Shown one piece after another: positions 15,463 through 24,980 of a DNA stretch of 64,000 nt (position 1 is the first letter of the stretch; every line of letters begins with the position of its first letter). The position numbers and the translations under genes are program-made. The DNA comes from Streptomyces sp. SS1-1 (GTDB lineage Bacteria; Actinomycetota; Actinomycetes; Streptomycetales; Streptomycetaceae), in the NCBI RefSeq assembly GCF_008973465.1, contig NZ_WBXN01000004.1, positions 4,876,501 through 4,940,500 of the forward strand, given 5' to 3'. Under the pieces are notes generated by a model that saw only the letters and a list, made by a program, of their open reading frames with translations, did not search any database and was not told where the DNA came from.

Positions 15463-15794
15463 GCGCCGCCGGACGGGTGTGGGGCGTCACCGCCGGAGCA
15501 GCGGCGCCCCACTCCGTCGCAGGGTTTCGCGTGGCGCTTCAGGAAGCGCCCACCTGGGGAAGTTCCTGGGTAGGGGGTGCACAGGGGGCATACGACACGC
15601 ATCGTGCGCCTCCCGTGCGCCCTATGTCGCCACAGAACCTGTCTTCGATAGGCTGTACTGAACCCGCCCGCCGCATATGCCTCCGCAGGGGCGCGGTGCC
15701 GCGCCGTCTCCGCGGCCCGGACGCGGCCCCTGGGTTCTCGTACGGCATCGAAGTGTCTTCGACAATCACGCAGCTCAAGGAGAGTCATCGAGCG
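15463..15794 (+). other. Leader/intergenic region between thrC and thrB
   Basis: These 332 bases begin with the thrC hairpin and end with the thrB ribosome site AAGGAGAG. Several open frames cross it but none has a start signal. TTCGATAGGCTGTACTG near 15646-15661 is the most promoter-like stretch. I see no strong -35/-10 pair. Confidence 0.4.
15479..15512 (+). terminator. Terminator-like hairpin after thrC
   Basis: GTGGGGCG (15479-15486) pairs with CGCCCCAC (15505-15512). Four more inner pairs (CCGC/GCGG) shorten the loop. No T-run follows. Confidence 0.5.
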
Positions 15795-16724
15795 ATGGCC
15801 GGTCCAGCGTTCCGCGCCGCCGCCGTCCGGGTGCGCGTCCCCGCCACCAGCGCCAATCTCGGCCCGGGCTTCGACGCCCTCGGCCTGTCGCTGGGGCTCT
15901 ACGACGACGTCGTCGTCCGGGTGGCCGACTCCGGGCTGCACATCGACATCGCGGGCGAGGGCAGCGAGACACTGCCCCGCGACGAGAAGCACCTGCTCGT
16001 ACGGTCCCTGCGCACCGCCTTCGACCTGCTGGGCGGCCAGCCGCGCGGCCTCGAGATCGTCTGCGCCAACCGCATCCCGCACGGCCGCGGCCTCGGCTCC
16101 TCCTCCGCCGCCATCTGCGCCGGCATCGTCGCCGCCCGGGCGGTGACCATAGGCGGCGAGACCAGGCTCGACGACGACGCCCTGCTGGAGCTCGCCACCG
16201 AGATCGAGGGCCACCCCGACAACGTCGCCGCCTGTCTGCTCGGCGGGTTCACCCTCTCCTGGATGGAGGCCGGCGCCGCCCGCGCCATCAGGATGGATCC
16301 CGCCGATTCCATCGTTCCGGTGGTTTTCGTCCCCGGGAAGCCGGTCCTCACCGAGACCGCGCGCGGACTGCTCCCGCGCACCGTCCCGCACGTCGACGCC
16401 GCCGCAAACGCGGGCCGTGCCGCCCTGCTCGTCGAGGCCCTGACCCGGCGCCCCGAGCTGCTGCTGCCCGCCACCGAGGACCGCCTCCACCAGGAGTACC
16501 GCGCGCCCGCCATGCCGGAGAGCGCCGCGCTGGTGGAGCGGCTGCGGGCCGACGGGGTGCCCGCGGTGATCTCGGGCGCCGGCCCGACCGTGCTCGCGCT
16601 GGCCGACGAGGCCAGTGCCGACAAGGTCGCCCATCTGGCAGGCGAGGGGTGGGCCGCGAACCGGCTCGACCTCGACGCTCAAGGCGCGTGCGTACTGCCG
16701 CTCGCGCCGTCCGGTGACATCTGA
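15795..16724 (+). CDS. thrB: Homoserine kinase
   Basis: A 309-residue GHMP-family kinase that phosphorylates homoserine for threonine synthase. PATSANLGPGFDALG marks the N-terminus and PHGRGLGSSSAAI is the ATP-binding glycine-rich loop. Near the C-terminus, VPAVISGAGPTVLAL is GHMP motif 3. ATG 15795 is preceded by AAGGAGAG. The open frame upstream to 15477 is unconserved-looking leader. It is separated from thrC by 332 bases, so it probably has its own promoter. Confidence 0.95.
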   Translation: MAGPAFRAAAVRVRVPATSANLGPGFDALGLSLGLYDDVVVRVADSGLHIDIAGEGSETLPRDEKHLLVRSLRTAFDLLGGQPRGLEIVCANRIPHGRGLGSSSAAICAGIVAARAVTIGGETRLDDDALLELATEIEGHPDNVAACLLGGFTLSWMEAGAARAIRMDPADSIVPVVFVPGKPVLTETARGLLPRTVPHVDAAANAGRAALLVEALTRRPELLLPATEDRLHQEYRAPAMPESAALVERLRADGVPAVISGAGPTVLALADEASADKVAHLAGEGWAANRLDLDAQGACVLPLAPSGDI

Positions 16725-17134
16725 ACCGTGCGGTTGCCGGATTTCGAGAGGGGGAATGTTTGTTGGATCCGGTAGTGTTAACCTCAAGTCTGCACCCGAC
16801 CCCACCATGGCGAGGTGCTTCGTGTCCCCGTCCGGGACAGACATTCTTCCGGGAGCCTCCCAAGTCGCACTGTGTTCCGTACGACGTATGCGGGCAGTAC
16901 CTCGTACACGAGCGCTGAGCGACTCGCCGGGCACGCTCCGGAACCGGCGCGACCGAGCCGCGTGACACCGACATCCAGTGCCACGGCTCAGGGAACCGCC
17001 ATCTCCAGATATTCCTCCGCCGCCTTTGGCGGACCACCGCCCCGGCCCGGTCCACACACCAAGGACCTAGGCCGGACAGCACAACCGGTCGCCGAGCCAG
17101 ACAGGCCGACGTCCGCTCCAGGGAAGGACCCTTC
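16725..17134 (+). other. Long leader of rho
   Basis: This 410-base gap contains the SigR-like promoter at 16753-16779 and then about 350 bases of untranslated leader before the rho GTG, which is preceded by GGGAAGGA. Long leaders upstream of rho in bacteria often serve autoregulation by Rho. I see no credible small gene. The frames here have no ribosome site. Confidence 0.5.
16753..16779 (+). promoter_or_regulatory. SigR-type promoter candidate upstream of rho
   Basis: GGAAT (16753-16757), 19 bases, then GTT (16777-16779). This matches the SigR (thiol-oxidative stress sigma) form GGAAT-N18/19-GTT. No better housekeeping promoter is visible in the gap. Confidence 0.45.
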
Positions 17135-19183
17135 GTGAGCGACACCACCGATCTGATGGGCGCACGTGTCGAGGAGACCGCTGCCGCGCCCGCCACGGAC
17201 GCCTCCGCGCCTGCCAGCGGTGCCGGCTCCCGGCGGCGCCGCGGTACCGGCCTCGAGGGCATGGTGCTGGCCGAGCTGCAGCAGGTCGCCTCCGGCCTCG
17301 GCATCAGGGGCACCGCGCGGATGCGCAAGAGCCAGCTGATCGAGGTCATCAAGGAGGCGCAGGCTGGGGGTACCCCCTCTGGGGGAGGAGGTGCCGCGGC
17401 TCCGAAGGCCGACGCCGCCACCGAGACCAAGCCCAAGCGCCGTGCCACGTCCAAGGCGCGCACCGGCGAGGACGCCGACAAGAAGGCGAAGGCGGAGGCC
17501 CCCGCCGAACAGGCGGCGGCCCAGCAGCAGATCGAGATCCCCGGCCAGCCGGCCGGCGGCCCCTCCCGCGGCAACGCGGAGCGCGGCGCCGACGGTGAGC
17601 GCGGGGGAGACGACGCGCCGGGCGAGCGCCGCCGCCGTCGCGCGACCGCCGAGGCCGGAGCGCCCGAGACGGTCGCCGCCGAGGCGAAGAACGAGCCGAA
17701 GGCCGAGACGCCCGCGCAGTCGCAGGGCCAGCAGGGCAACGACGCCAAGGGCGACGCCGGTGAGGGCGGCGAGGGCCGCCGCCGTGACCGCCGTGACCGC
17801 GACCGTGGCCGTGACCGTGACCGCGGGGACCGCCGCAAGGGCGACGACCAGCAGGGCGGCGGCCGTCAGGACCGTCAGCAGGGCCAGCAGCAGGGCGGCG
17901 GCCGTCAGGACCGCCAGCGTGACAACGGCCCGCAGGACGACGACGACTTCGAGGGCGGCCGGCGTGGCCGTCGCGGCCGCTACCGCGACCGCCGTGGGCG
18001 TCGTGGCCGCGACGACGTGCAGGAGCCGCAGATCGCCGAGGACGACGTCCTGATCCCCGTCGCGGGCATCCTCGACATCCTCGACAACTACGCGTTCATC
18101 CGCACCTCCGGCTACCTGCCGGGCCCGAACGACGTGTACGTCTCTCTCGCCCAGGTCCGCAAGAACGGCCTGCGCAAGGGCGACCACATCACCGGTGCCG
18201 TCCGTCAGCCCAAGGAGGGCGAGCGCCGCGAGAAGTTCAACGCGCTGGTCCGCCTCGACTCCGTCAACGGCATGGCGCCCGAACACGGCCGCGGCCGCCC
18301 GGAGTTCAACAAGCTGACCCCGCTGTACCCGCAGGACCGGCTCCGTCTGGAGACCGACCCGGGCGTGCTGACCACGCGGATCATCGACCTCGTGTCGCCG
18401 ATCGGCAAGGGCCAGCGCGGTCTGATCGTGGCCCCGCCGAAGACCGGCAAGACCATGATCATGCAGGCGATCGCCAACGCGATCACCCACAACAACCCCG
18501 AGTGCCACCTGATGGTCGTCCTCGTCGACGAGCGTCCGGAAGAGGTCACCGACATGCAGCGGTCGGTGAAGGGCGAGGTCATCTCCTCGACCTTCGACCG
18601 CCCCGCCGAGGACCACACCACGGTCGCCGAGCTCGCCATCGAGCGCGCCAAGCGCCTGGTGGAGCTGGGTCACGACGTCGTCGTGCTGCTCGACTCGATC
18701 ACGCGTCTGGGCCGTGCGTACAACCTCGCCGCCCCGGCCTCCGGCCGCATCCTGTCCGGTGGTGTCGACTCGACCGCCCTGTACCCGCCGAAGCGCTTCT
18801 TCGGCGCGGCCCGCAACATCGAGGACGGCGGTTCGCTGACCATCCTCGCCACCGCGCTGGTGGACACCGGGTCCCGCATGGACGAGGTGATCTTCGAGGA
18901 GTTCAAGGGCACCGGCAACATGGAGCTCAAGCTCGACCGGAAGCTCGCCGACAAGCGCATCTTCCCCGCGGTGGACGTCGACGCGTCCGGCACCCGTAAG
19001 GAAGAGATCCTGCTCGGCAACGAGGAGCTGGCGGTCGTCTGGAAGCTGCGCCGCGTCCTGCACGCACTGGACCAGCAGCAGGCCATCGAGCTGCTCCTCG
19101 ACAAGATGAAGCAGACCAAGTCGAACGTCGAGTTCCTGATGCAGATCCAGAAGACGACGCCGACCCCCGGCAACGGCGACTGA
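17135..19183 (+). CDS. rho: Transcription termination factor Rho
   Basis: A 682-residue hexameric RNA helicase that ends untranslated transcripts. Residues about 40 to 75 form the Rho N-terminal SAP-like domain (LAELQQVASGLGIRG). Residues about 78 to 290 are the long low-complexity insert of actinobacterial Rho: first Ala/Lys/Glu-rich, then Arg/Asp and Gly-Gly-Arg-Gln-Asp repeats, likely RNA-binding. The cold-shock RNA-binding domain follows (GILDILDNYAFIR), then Walker A PPKTGKT at 434 to 440 and VVVLLDSITRLGRAYN. GTG start after GGAAGGA. A palindrome at 17363-17388 sits in frame at the edge of the insert. Confidence 0.97.
   Translation: MSDTTDLMGARVEETAAAPATDASAPASGAGSRRRRGTGLEGMVLAELQQVASGLGIRGTARMRKSQLIEVIKEAQAGGTPSGGGGAAAPKADAATETKPKRRATSKARTGEDADKKAKAEAPAEQAAAQQQIEIPGQPAGGPSRGNAERGADGERGGDDAPGERRRRRATAEAGAPETVAAEAKNEPKAETPAQSQGQQGNDAKGDAGEGGEGRRRDRRDRDRGRDRDRGDRRKGDDQQGGGRQDRQQGQQQGGGRQDRQRDNGPQDDDDFEGGRRGRRGRYRDRRGRRGRDDVQEPQIAEDDVLIPVAGILDILDNYAFIRTSGYLPGPNDVYVSLAQVRKNGLRKGDHITGAVRQPKEGERREKFNALVRLDSVNGMAPEHGRGRPEFNKLTPLYPQDRLRLETDPGVLTTRIIDLVSPIGKGQRGLIVAPPKTGKTMIMQAIANAITHNNPECHLMVVLVDERPEEVTDMQRSVKGEVISSTFDRPAEDHTTVAELAIERAKRLVELGHDVVVLLDSITRLGRAYNLAAPASGRILSGGVDSTALYPPKRFFGAARNIEDGGSLTILATALVDTGSRMDEVIFEEFKGTGNMELKLDRKLADKRIFPAVDVDASGTRKEEILLGNEELAVVWKLRRVLHALDQQQAIELLLDKMKQTKSNVEFLMQIQKTTPTPGNGD
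17363..17388. repeat. Small dispersed G/C palindrome inside rho, copy 2
   Basis: GGGGG-TA-CCCCC-TCT-GGGGG, inside the coding sequence and in frame, encoding GGTPSGGG at the junction of the SAP domain and the low-complexity insert. Confidence 0.6.
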
Positions 19184-19199
19184 GCCGTACGCGTCTCAC

Positions 19200-19239
19200 A
19201 AGGCCGCCCCACGTCACGCGAGTGACGTGGGGCGGCCTT
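19200..19239 (+). terminator. Strong terminator after rho
   Basis: A perfect 18-bp stem (19200-19217 with 19222-19239) closed by a GCGA tetraloop, 17 bases after the stop. It ends in TTG without a long T-run, as is common in Streptomyces. Confidence 0.85.
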
Positions 19240-19304
19240 GTGGCGCTGAAAGGGACGGGTGCCACAGGCGCCCCTTCCTACTCTTGTGTCCTGGGGGGAC
19301 CTTC

Positions 19305-21116
19305 TTGACCACCACCCAATCCGGCAGCGGTCGTCACAGACGCCGGATCCGCTTCGGGCTGCCCGTCGCCGCCGCCGGTGTCGCCGCGGCCGTCGCCGCC
19401 GCGCTGCTCACGTCCACCGCGGGAGCCGCCACGGCCGCGCCGCAGCCCACCGTGAAGCCCGCCACGGCCTCGGTGCCGTCGGCCGAGCTGGAGCGCCGTG
19501 TGACCGGCGCGCTCGCCGGCGACGACAAAGCGGGCGAGCCGGCGAAGAAGTCGTCGTACGCCGCGCGCACCGACGACTCCACCGTGAACCCCATGGTGAT
19601 CGGCGGCACCACGACCAGCATCACCACGGCGCCCTGGATGGCGCAGCTCTGGTACTACGACGACCGGGGCACCGCCACCGACTCCGACGACCTGGGCTTC
19701 TTCTGCGGCGGTGCCGTCGTCGCGCCGACGAAGATCCTCACCGCCGCGCACTGCGTCAAGGGCTACGACTGGTACAACTACGGCGCCATCGTCACCGGCA
19801 CCAACCAGCTGCCCACCTCCGACGGCTCCGGCGGCAGCGACCTGCACGGCGGCACCGTCTCGCTGCCGTACCGGCAGTGGTACCACCCGTCGTACAGCGC
19901 GACGAAGATCGACAACGACATCGCCGTCATCACGCTGGGCAGCAAGGTCAAGGCGACGCCGATCCGCATGACGACGTCCGGCGACACCGCCTCGTACGCC
20001 TCCGGCACCAGCGCCAAGGTCTACGGCTGGGGCCGCACCAGCTCCACCAGCGAGGACATCTCGCAGTCGCTGCAGTCGGCCACGCTGCCCGTGCAGTCCG
20101 ACAGCACCTGCGCCCGCTACTTCGGCGCGGACTTCGTCAAGGGCCACATGGTGTGCGCGGGCAACCCGGCCACCGGCAGCGACACCGGCACCGTCTCCGC
20201 CTGCAACGGCGACTCCGGCGGGCCGCTCGTGGTGAAGGGCCGTATCGTCGGCGTCGTCTCCTGGGGCGTGGAGAACTGCGTCGCCAAGGGCGCCTACAGC
20301 GTCTTCTCGAAGGTCAGCACCTACGTCGGCGCCGCCTACCCGCGGGTCGAGGACACCAACATCAGCGGTGACCACAAGGCCGACCTGTGGGTGCGCAAGT
20401 CCTCCACGAAGACCGGCTACTCCAAGGATTCCAAGGGGAGCTCGTTCGCGGCCCGCGAGTCCTGGGGCAACTGGAACGGCGTGAACGTCGTCCTGCAGAC
20501 CGACCTCGACCGCGACGGCTACCAGGACCTGGTGTACCGCCGCAGCAGCGACGGCGACGTCTTCTGGACGCACTACGTGGAGTCCAGCCAGAGCTGGTCC
20601 ACCAAGAAGATCGCGGACAACTGGAAGAGCCGTACCCGGATCGTCACCCCCGGTGACGTCACCGGGGACTACCTGCCCGACCTGATCTCGGTCGACTCGG
20701 GCGGCACGCTGTACGTCTACCCGGGCAAGGGGAACGGCACCTTCGGCTCCCGCTTCTCCGTCCGCACCGGCTGGAACCAGTACAACTCCGTGCGCGGCCA
20801 CGGCGACTTCACCGGCGACGGCAAGGCCGACCTGATCGTCCGGCAGGCCAGTACGGGCGACATCTACCTGTACAAGGGCACCGGCAAGACCGGCTCCGAG
20901 GCGTTCTCGTCCCGGATCAAGGTCCGCAGCCACTGGACGTACAACGCCTTCGACGCCGTCGGTGACGTCACCGGCGACGGCAAGGCCGACTTCCTGGCCC
21001 GCACCTCCGCCGGCACGCTCTACCTGTACAAGGGCACCGGCAAGGCCACGAGCGAGATCTTCGCCACAAGGATCTCCGTCGCGACCGACTTCAAGCAGTA
21101 CGACATCTTCGGCTGA
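19305..21116 (+). CDS. Secreted trypsin-like serine protease with FG-GAP/VCBS repeats
   Basis: A 603-residue exported protein with a TTG start after GGGGGGA. The signal peptide runs to about residue 50 (basic RHRRRIRF, hydrophobic core, AGAATAAP). The S1 protease domain spans about 105 to 350, with His149 in TAAHC, Asp205 in DNDIAVI and Ser304 in GDSGGPL. After a short linker, four FG-GAP-like repeats follow (each with D-x-x-x-DG/GD-x-x-DL), ending at the C-terminus and probably forming a partial propeller that binds calcium. It stands alone between terminators. The substrate is unknown. Confidence 0.9.
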   Translation: MTTTQSGSGRHRRRIRFGLPVAAAGVAAAVAAALLTSTAGAATAAPQPTVKPATASVPSAELERRVTGALAGDDKAGEPAKKSSYAARTDDSTVNPMVIGGTTTSITTAPWMAQLWYYDDRGTATDSDDLGFFCGGAVVAPTKILTAAHCVKGYDWYNYGAIVTGTNQLPTSDGSGGSDLHGGTVSLPYRQWYHPSYSATKIDNDIAVITLGSKVKATPIRMTTSGDTASYASGTSAKVYGWGRTSSTSEDISQSLQSATLPVQSDSTCARYFGADFVKGHMVCAGNPATGSDTGTVSACNGDSGGPLVVKGRIVGVVSWGVENCVAKGAYSVFSKVSTYVGAAYPRVEDTNISGDHKADLWVRKSSTKTGYSKDSKGSSFAARESWGNWNGVNVVLQTDLDRDGYQDLVYRRSSDGDVFWTHYVESSQSWSTKKIADNWKSRTRIVTPGDVTGDYLPDLISVDSGGTLYVYPGKGNGTFGSRFSVRTGWNQYNSVRGHGDFTGDGKADLIVRQASTGDIYLYKGTGKTGSEAFSSRIKVRSHWTYNAFDAVGDVTGDGKADFLARTSAGTLYLYKGTGKATSEIFATRISVATDFKQYDIFG

Positions 21117-21162
21117 CGTCCCAGGTGGGAGCGGGTTCCGCCCGCCTCACCCGCAGTGCCCC

Positions 21163-21191
21163 GTGCCCACCGTCGCTCCGGCGGTGGGCAC
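21163..21191 (+). terminator. Terminator-like hairpin after the protease gene
   Basis: GTGCCCACCG (21163-21172) pairs perfectly with CGGTGGGCAC (21182-21191), nine-base loop, no T-run. Confidence 0.55.
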
Positions 21192-21327
21192 CGTCGTCTG
21201 TGCAACCCTCGTCCGGGTTTCCCCGCCTGACCGGACGGGGTGACGATAGTGCGGTAAGGGTGCATATGTACCAGCCCCATCCCTGACCGCAAGGGGGAGA
21301 CGACCGGACGAGCAACCGAGGAGCGCA

Positions 21328-22467
21328 GTGTCAGCCGAGAGCACGCCGGAGCCCGGCATACCGGGCGGACCCGGCTCCCAGACGCCCCGCCCGCGCGGCA
21401 AGGGACGCCGCCGCAAGCCCCGTCAGAGACGCAAGGGGCTGCTGATCGCGGCCTGGACGGCCGCGGGCATCGTGGTCCTGGGCGGCACCGGCGCCGGATA
21501 CCTGTACTTCAAGCTCAACGGCAACCTGCAGAGCGTCGACATCGACCAGGCCCTCGGCACCGACCGGCCGGAGAAGACCGGCAACGGCTCCGAGAACATC
21601 CTCGTCCTCGGCTCCGACTCCCGCTCGGGCGGCAACAAGAAGCTCGGCGGCGGCGCCGACGACGGCAGCGCCCGCTCGGACACCGCGATGATCCTGCACG
21701 TCTACAAGGGCCACAAGAAGGCCAGTGTGGTCTCCGTGCCCCGCGACACGATCATCGACCGGCCCCGCTGCACCGACACCGACGGCACGGCCCACCCGGC
21801 GGCCCCCGGCGTCATGTTCAACTCCGCGTACAGCACCGGCGGCGCGCCCTGCGCGGTGAAGACCGTCGAGTCCCTGACCGGCGTCCGCATGGACCACTAC
21901 CTGGAGGTCGACTTCTCCGGCTTCCAGAAGCTGATCGACCGGCTCGGCGGCGTCGAGGTCACCACCACCAAGGCCATCGACGACCCCGACAGCCATCTCA
22001 AGCTCACCGCCGGCACGCACCGGCTCGACGGCGAGCAGGCCCTCGGCCTGGTCCGCACCCGGCACGGCGTCGGCGACGGCTCCGACCTCGGCCGCATCCA
22101 GCTCCAGCAGGCGTTCATGAAGGCGCTGATCGAGCAGGCCAAGAGCATCGACCTGTTCGGCAACCCCAAGCGGCTGCTCGACCTCGCCGACACCGCCACC
22201 AAGACCGTGACGACCGACTCCCACCTCGGCTCGGTCAACCGGCTCATGTCCTTCGCGAACGGCCTGAAGGGCATCAGCTCGAAGAACATGACCATGGTGA
22301 CCCTGCCCGTCCGCTACGACCCGGCCGACCCGAACCGGGTGGTCGTCGCCGAGGCCAAGGCGAAGCAGGTGTTCACGGCCCTCAAGCACGACAAGCCGAT
22401 CCCGAAGGCGGCCACCGAGGGCACCGCCACCGGCGACGCGAACGGCGTCGTGACCGGCGCGGAATAG
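21328..22467 (+). CDS. LCP (LytR-CpsA-Psr) family cell-wall ligase
   Basis: A 379-residue type II membrane protein. A Lys/Arg-rich cytoplasmic N-terminus (about 36 residues) precedes one membrane helix (about 37 to 58, LLIAAWTAAGIVVLGGTGAGYLYF) and the extracellular LCP domain: NILVLGSDSR, SDTAMILHV, VSVPRDTII and LVRTRHG carry the Asp/Arg residues that bind polyprenyl-pyrophosphate. LCP proteins attach glycopolymers such as teichoic acid to peptidoglycan. GTG start after GAGGAGCGC. The stop codon lies inside the SigR-type promoter of rpmE. Confidence 0.92.
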   Translation: MSAESTPEPGIPGGPGSQTPRPRGKGRRRKPRQRRKGLLIAAWTAAGIVVLGGTGAGYLYFKLNGNLQSVDIDQALGTDRPEKTGNGSENILVLGSDSRSGGNKKLGGGADDGSARSDTAMILHVYKGHKKASVVSVPRDTIIDRPRCTDTDGTAHPAAPGVMFNSAYSTGGAPCAVKTVESLTGVRMDHYLEVDFSGFQKLIDRLGGVEVTTTKAIDDPDSHLKLTAGTHRLDGEQALGLVRTRHGVGDGSDLGRIQLQQAFMKALIEQAKSIDLFGNPKRLLDLADTATKTVTTDSHLGSVNRLMSFANGLKGISSKNMTMVTLPVRYDPADPNRVVVAEAKAKQVFTALKHDKPIPKAATEGTATGDANGVVTGAE

Positions 22468-22486
22468 ATCACCGAGCCCCCCGGTT
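22461..22486 (+). promoter_or_regulatory. SigR promoter of rpmE
   Basis: GGAAT (22461-22465), 18 bases, GTT (22484-22486): an exact match to the SigR form GGAAT-N18-GTT. It overlaps the stop of the LCP gene. I recall rpmE being a SigR target in S. coelicolor, which supports it. Confidence 0.75.
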
Positions 22487-22591
22487 TTGGGGGATGGCCC
22501 CAGTCCTGGCAGACTGGTACGTCGGCCCCGGTTCACGCTCCCGCATCCCGCGGCGGCGACCCGGCGCCCTCCCGGAACTCTAGGAGACACC

Positions 22592-22816
22592 TTGAAGCGC
22601 GAGATCCACCCCGAGTACGTCGAGACGCAGGTCAGCTGCACCTGTGGCGCCTCGTTCACCACCCGCAGCACGATCTCCAGCGGCACCATCCGCGCCGAGG
22701 TCTGCTCCGAGTGCCACCCGTTCTACACGGGCAAGCAGAAGATCCTCGACACCGGTGGCCGTGTGGCCCGCTTCGAGGCCCGCTTCGGCAAGGCTGCCGC
22801 CGGCTCCAAGAAGTAG
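22592..22816 (+). CDS. rpmE: Ribosomal protein L31, zinc-binding form
   Basis: A 74-residue 50S subunit protein. The TTG start at 22592 is chosen because LKREIHPEYVETQV is the family N-terminus and TAGGAGAC precedes it. Cys16 and Cys18 (SCTCG) and Cys37 and Cys40 (VCSECH) make it the zinc-containing C+ form. Thiol oxidation releases zinc from such proteins, which fits the SigR-type promoter upstream. A T-tract terminator follows. Confidence 0.96.
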   Translation: MKREIHPEYVETQVSCTCGASFTTRSTISSGTIRAEVCSECHPFYTGKQKILDTGGRVARFEARFGKAAAGSKK

Positions 22817-22828
22817 CGAGCACCGATT

Positions 22829-22878
22829 CGCCGGTCCACGGCCGCGCCCCCACCAGGCGCGCCGGGACCGGCGTTTTT
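22829..22878 (+). terminator. Intrinsic terminator after rpmE
   Basis: CGCCGGTCC (22829-22837) pairs with GGACCGGCG (22865-22873) and is followed directly by TTTTT. One of the few terminators here with a proper T-tract. Confidence 0.8.
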
Positions 22879-22922
22879 GGTCGCCCGCCCTTCCCTTCCG
22901 TACGCATTTCAGGAGCCCCAAG

Positions 22923-23999
<1,077 letters not shown>

Positions 24000-24046
24000 G
24001 GACGCCAGGGACCCAGGCACGGACGAGTACGACACGGAGGACTTGC

Positions 24047-24928
24047 GTGCAGCAATCTTTTGGGGGGCGACCCTCGAGCCCCCGCAGCGTGCTGCTCGCG
24101 GAGGTGGCCCAGGCCACCCAGCGGCTGGCCGACGCCGGCGTGCCCTCGCCGCGCAACGACGCCGAGGAGCTCGCCGCGTTCGTGCACGGCGTGAAGCGCG
24201 GCGAGCTGCACTCCGTGAAGGACGCCGACTTCGACGCCCGCTACTGGGAGGTCATCGCCCGGCGCGAGCAGCGTGAGCCGCTCCAGCACATCACCGGACG
24301 GGCCTACTTCCGCTACCTCGAACTCCACGTCGGGCCCGGGGTGTTCGTGCCCCGGCCCGAGACCGAGTCCGTCGTCGGCTGGGCCATAGACGCGGTCCGC
24401 GCGATGGACGTCGTCGAGCCCTGCATCGTCGACCTGTGCACCGGCTCCGGCGCCATCGCGCTCGCCCTCGCCCAGGAGGTCCCGCGCTCCCGCGTGCACG
24501 CCGTGGAACTGTCCGAGGACGCCCTGCGCTGGACCCGGAAGAACGTCGAGGGGTCCAGGGTCGAGCTGCGGCAGGGCGACGCCCTGGACGCCTTCCGCGA
24601 CCTCGACGGCCAGGTGGACCTCGTCATCTCCAACCCGCCGTACATCCCGCTCACCGAGTGGGAGTACGTCGCCCCCGAGGCCCGGGACTACGACCCCGAG
24701 CTCGCCCTGTTCTCCGGTGAGGACGGCCTGGACCTCATCCGGGGCATCGAGCGCACCGCGCACCGCCTGCTGCGGCCCGGCGGCGTCGTCGTCATCGAGC
24801 ACGCCGACACCCAGGGCGGCCAGGTGCCGTGGATCTTCACCGAGGAGCGGGGCTGGGCCGACGCGGCCGACCACCCCGACCTGAACAACCGCCCCCGGTT
24901 CGCGACGGCCCGCAAGGCGCTGCCGTGA
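24047..24928 (+). CDS. prmC: Peptide chain release factor N5-glutamine methyltransferase
   Basis: A 293-residue SAM-dependent enzyme that methylates the GGQ glutamine of release factors. It has the SAM-binding VDLCTGSGAIALAL and the catalytic NPPY at 196 to 199. The first about 14 residues (QQSFGGRPSSPRS) come from a small palindrome at 24062-24083 and are unlike the normal start of the protein, which begins near LLAEVAQAT. GTG 24047 follows ACACGGAGG, seven bases away, which supports it, so the repeat appears to have extended the N-terminus. Confidence 0.94.
   Translation: MQQSFGGRPSSPRSVLLAEVAQATQRLADAGVPSPRNDAEELAAFVHGVKRGELHSVKDADFDARYWEVIARREQREPLQHITGRAYFRYLELHVGPGVFVPRPETESVVGWAIDAVRAMDVVEPCIVDLCTGSGAIALALAQEVPRSRVHAVELSEDALRWTRKNVEGSRVELRQGDALDAFRDLDGQVDLVISNPPYIPLTEWEYVAPEARDYDPELALFSGEDGLDLIRGIERTAHRLLRPGGVVVIEHADTQGGQVPWIFTEERGWADAADHPDLNNRPRFATARKALP
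24062..24083. repeat. Small dispersed G/C palindrome at the prmC 5' end, copy 3
   Basis: GGGGGC (24063-24068) pairs with GCCCCC (24078-24083). It is read in frame as GGRPSSP near the N-terminus of PrmC. Confidence 0.5.
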
Positions 24929-24980
24929 CCACCCCCCGAGCTCTTGTCCGGAAGTACGTGTACGAGGAGGCCCGCTAGAC

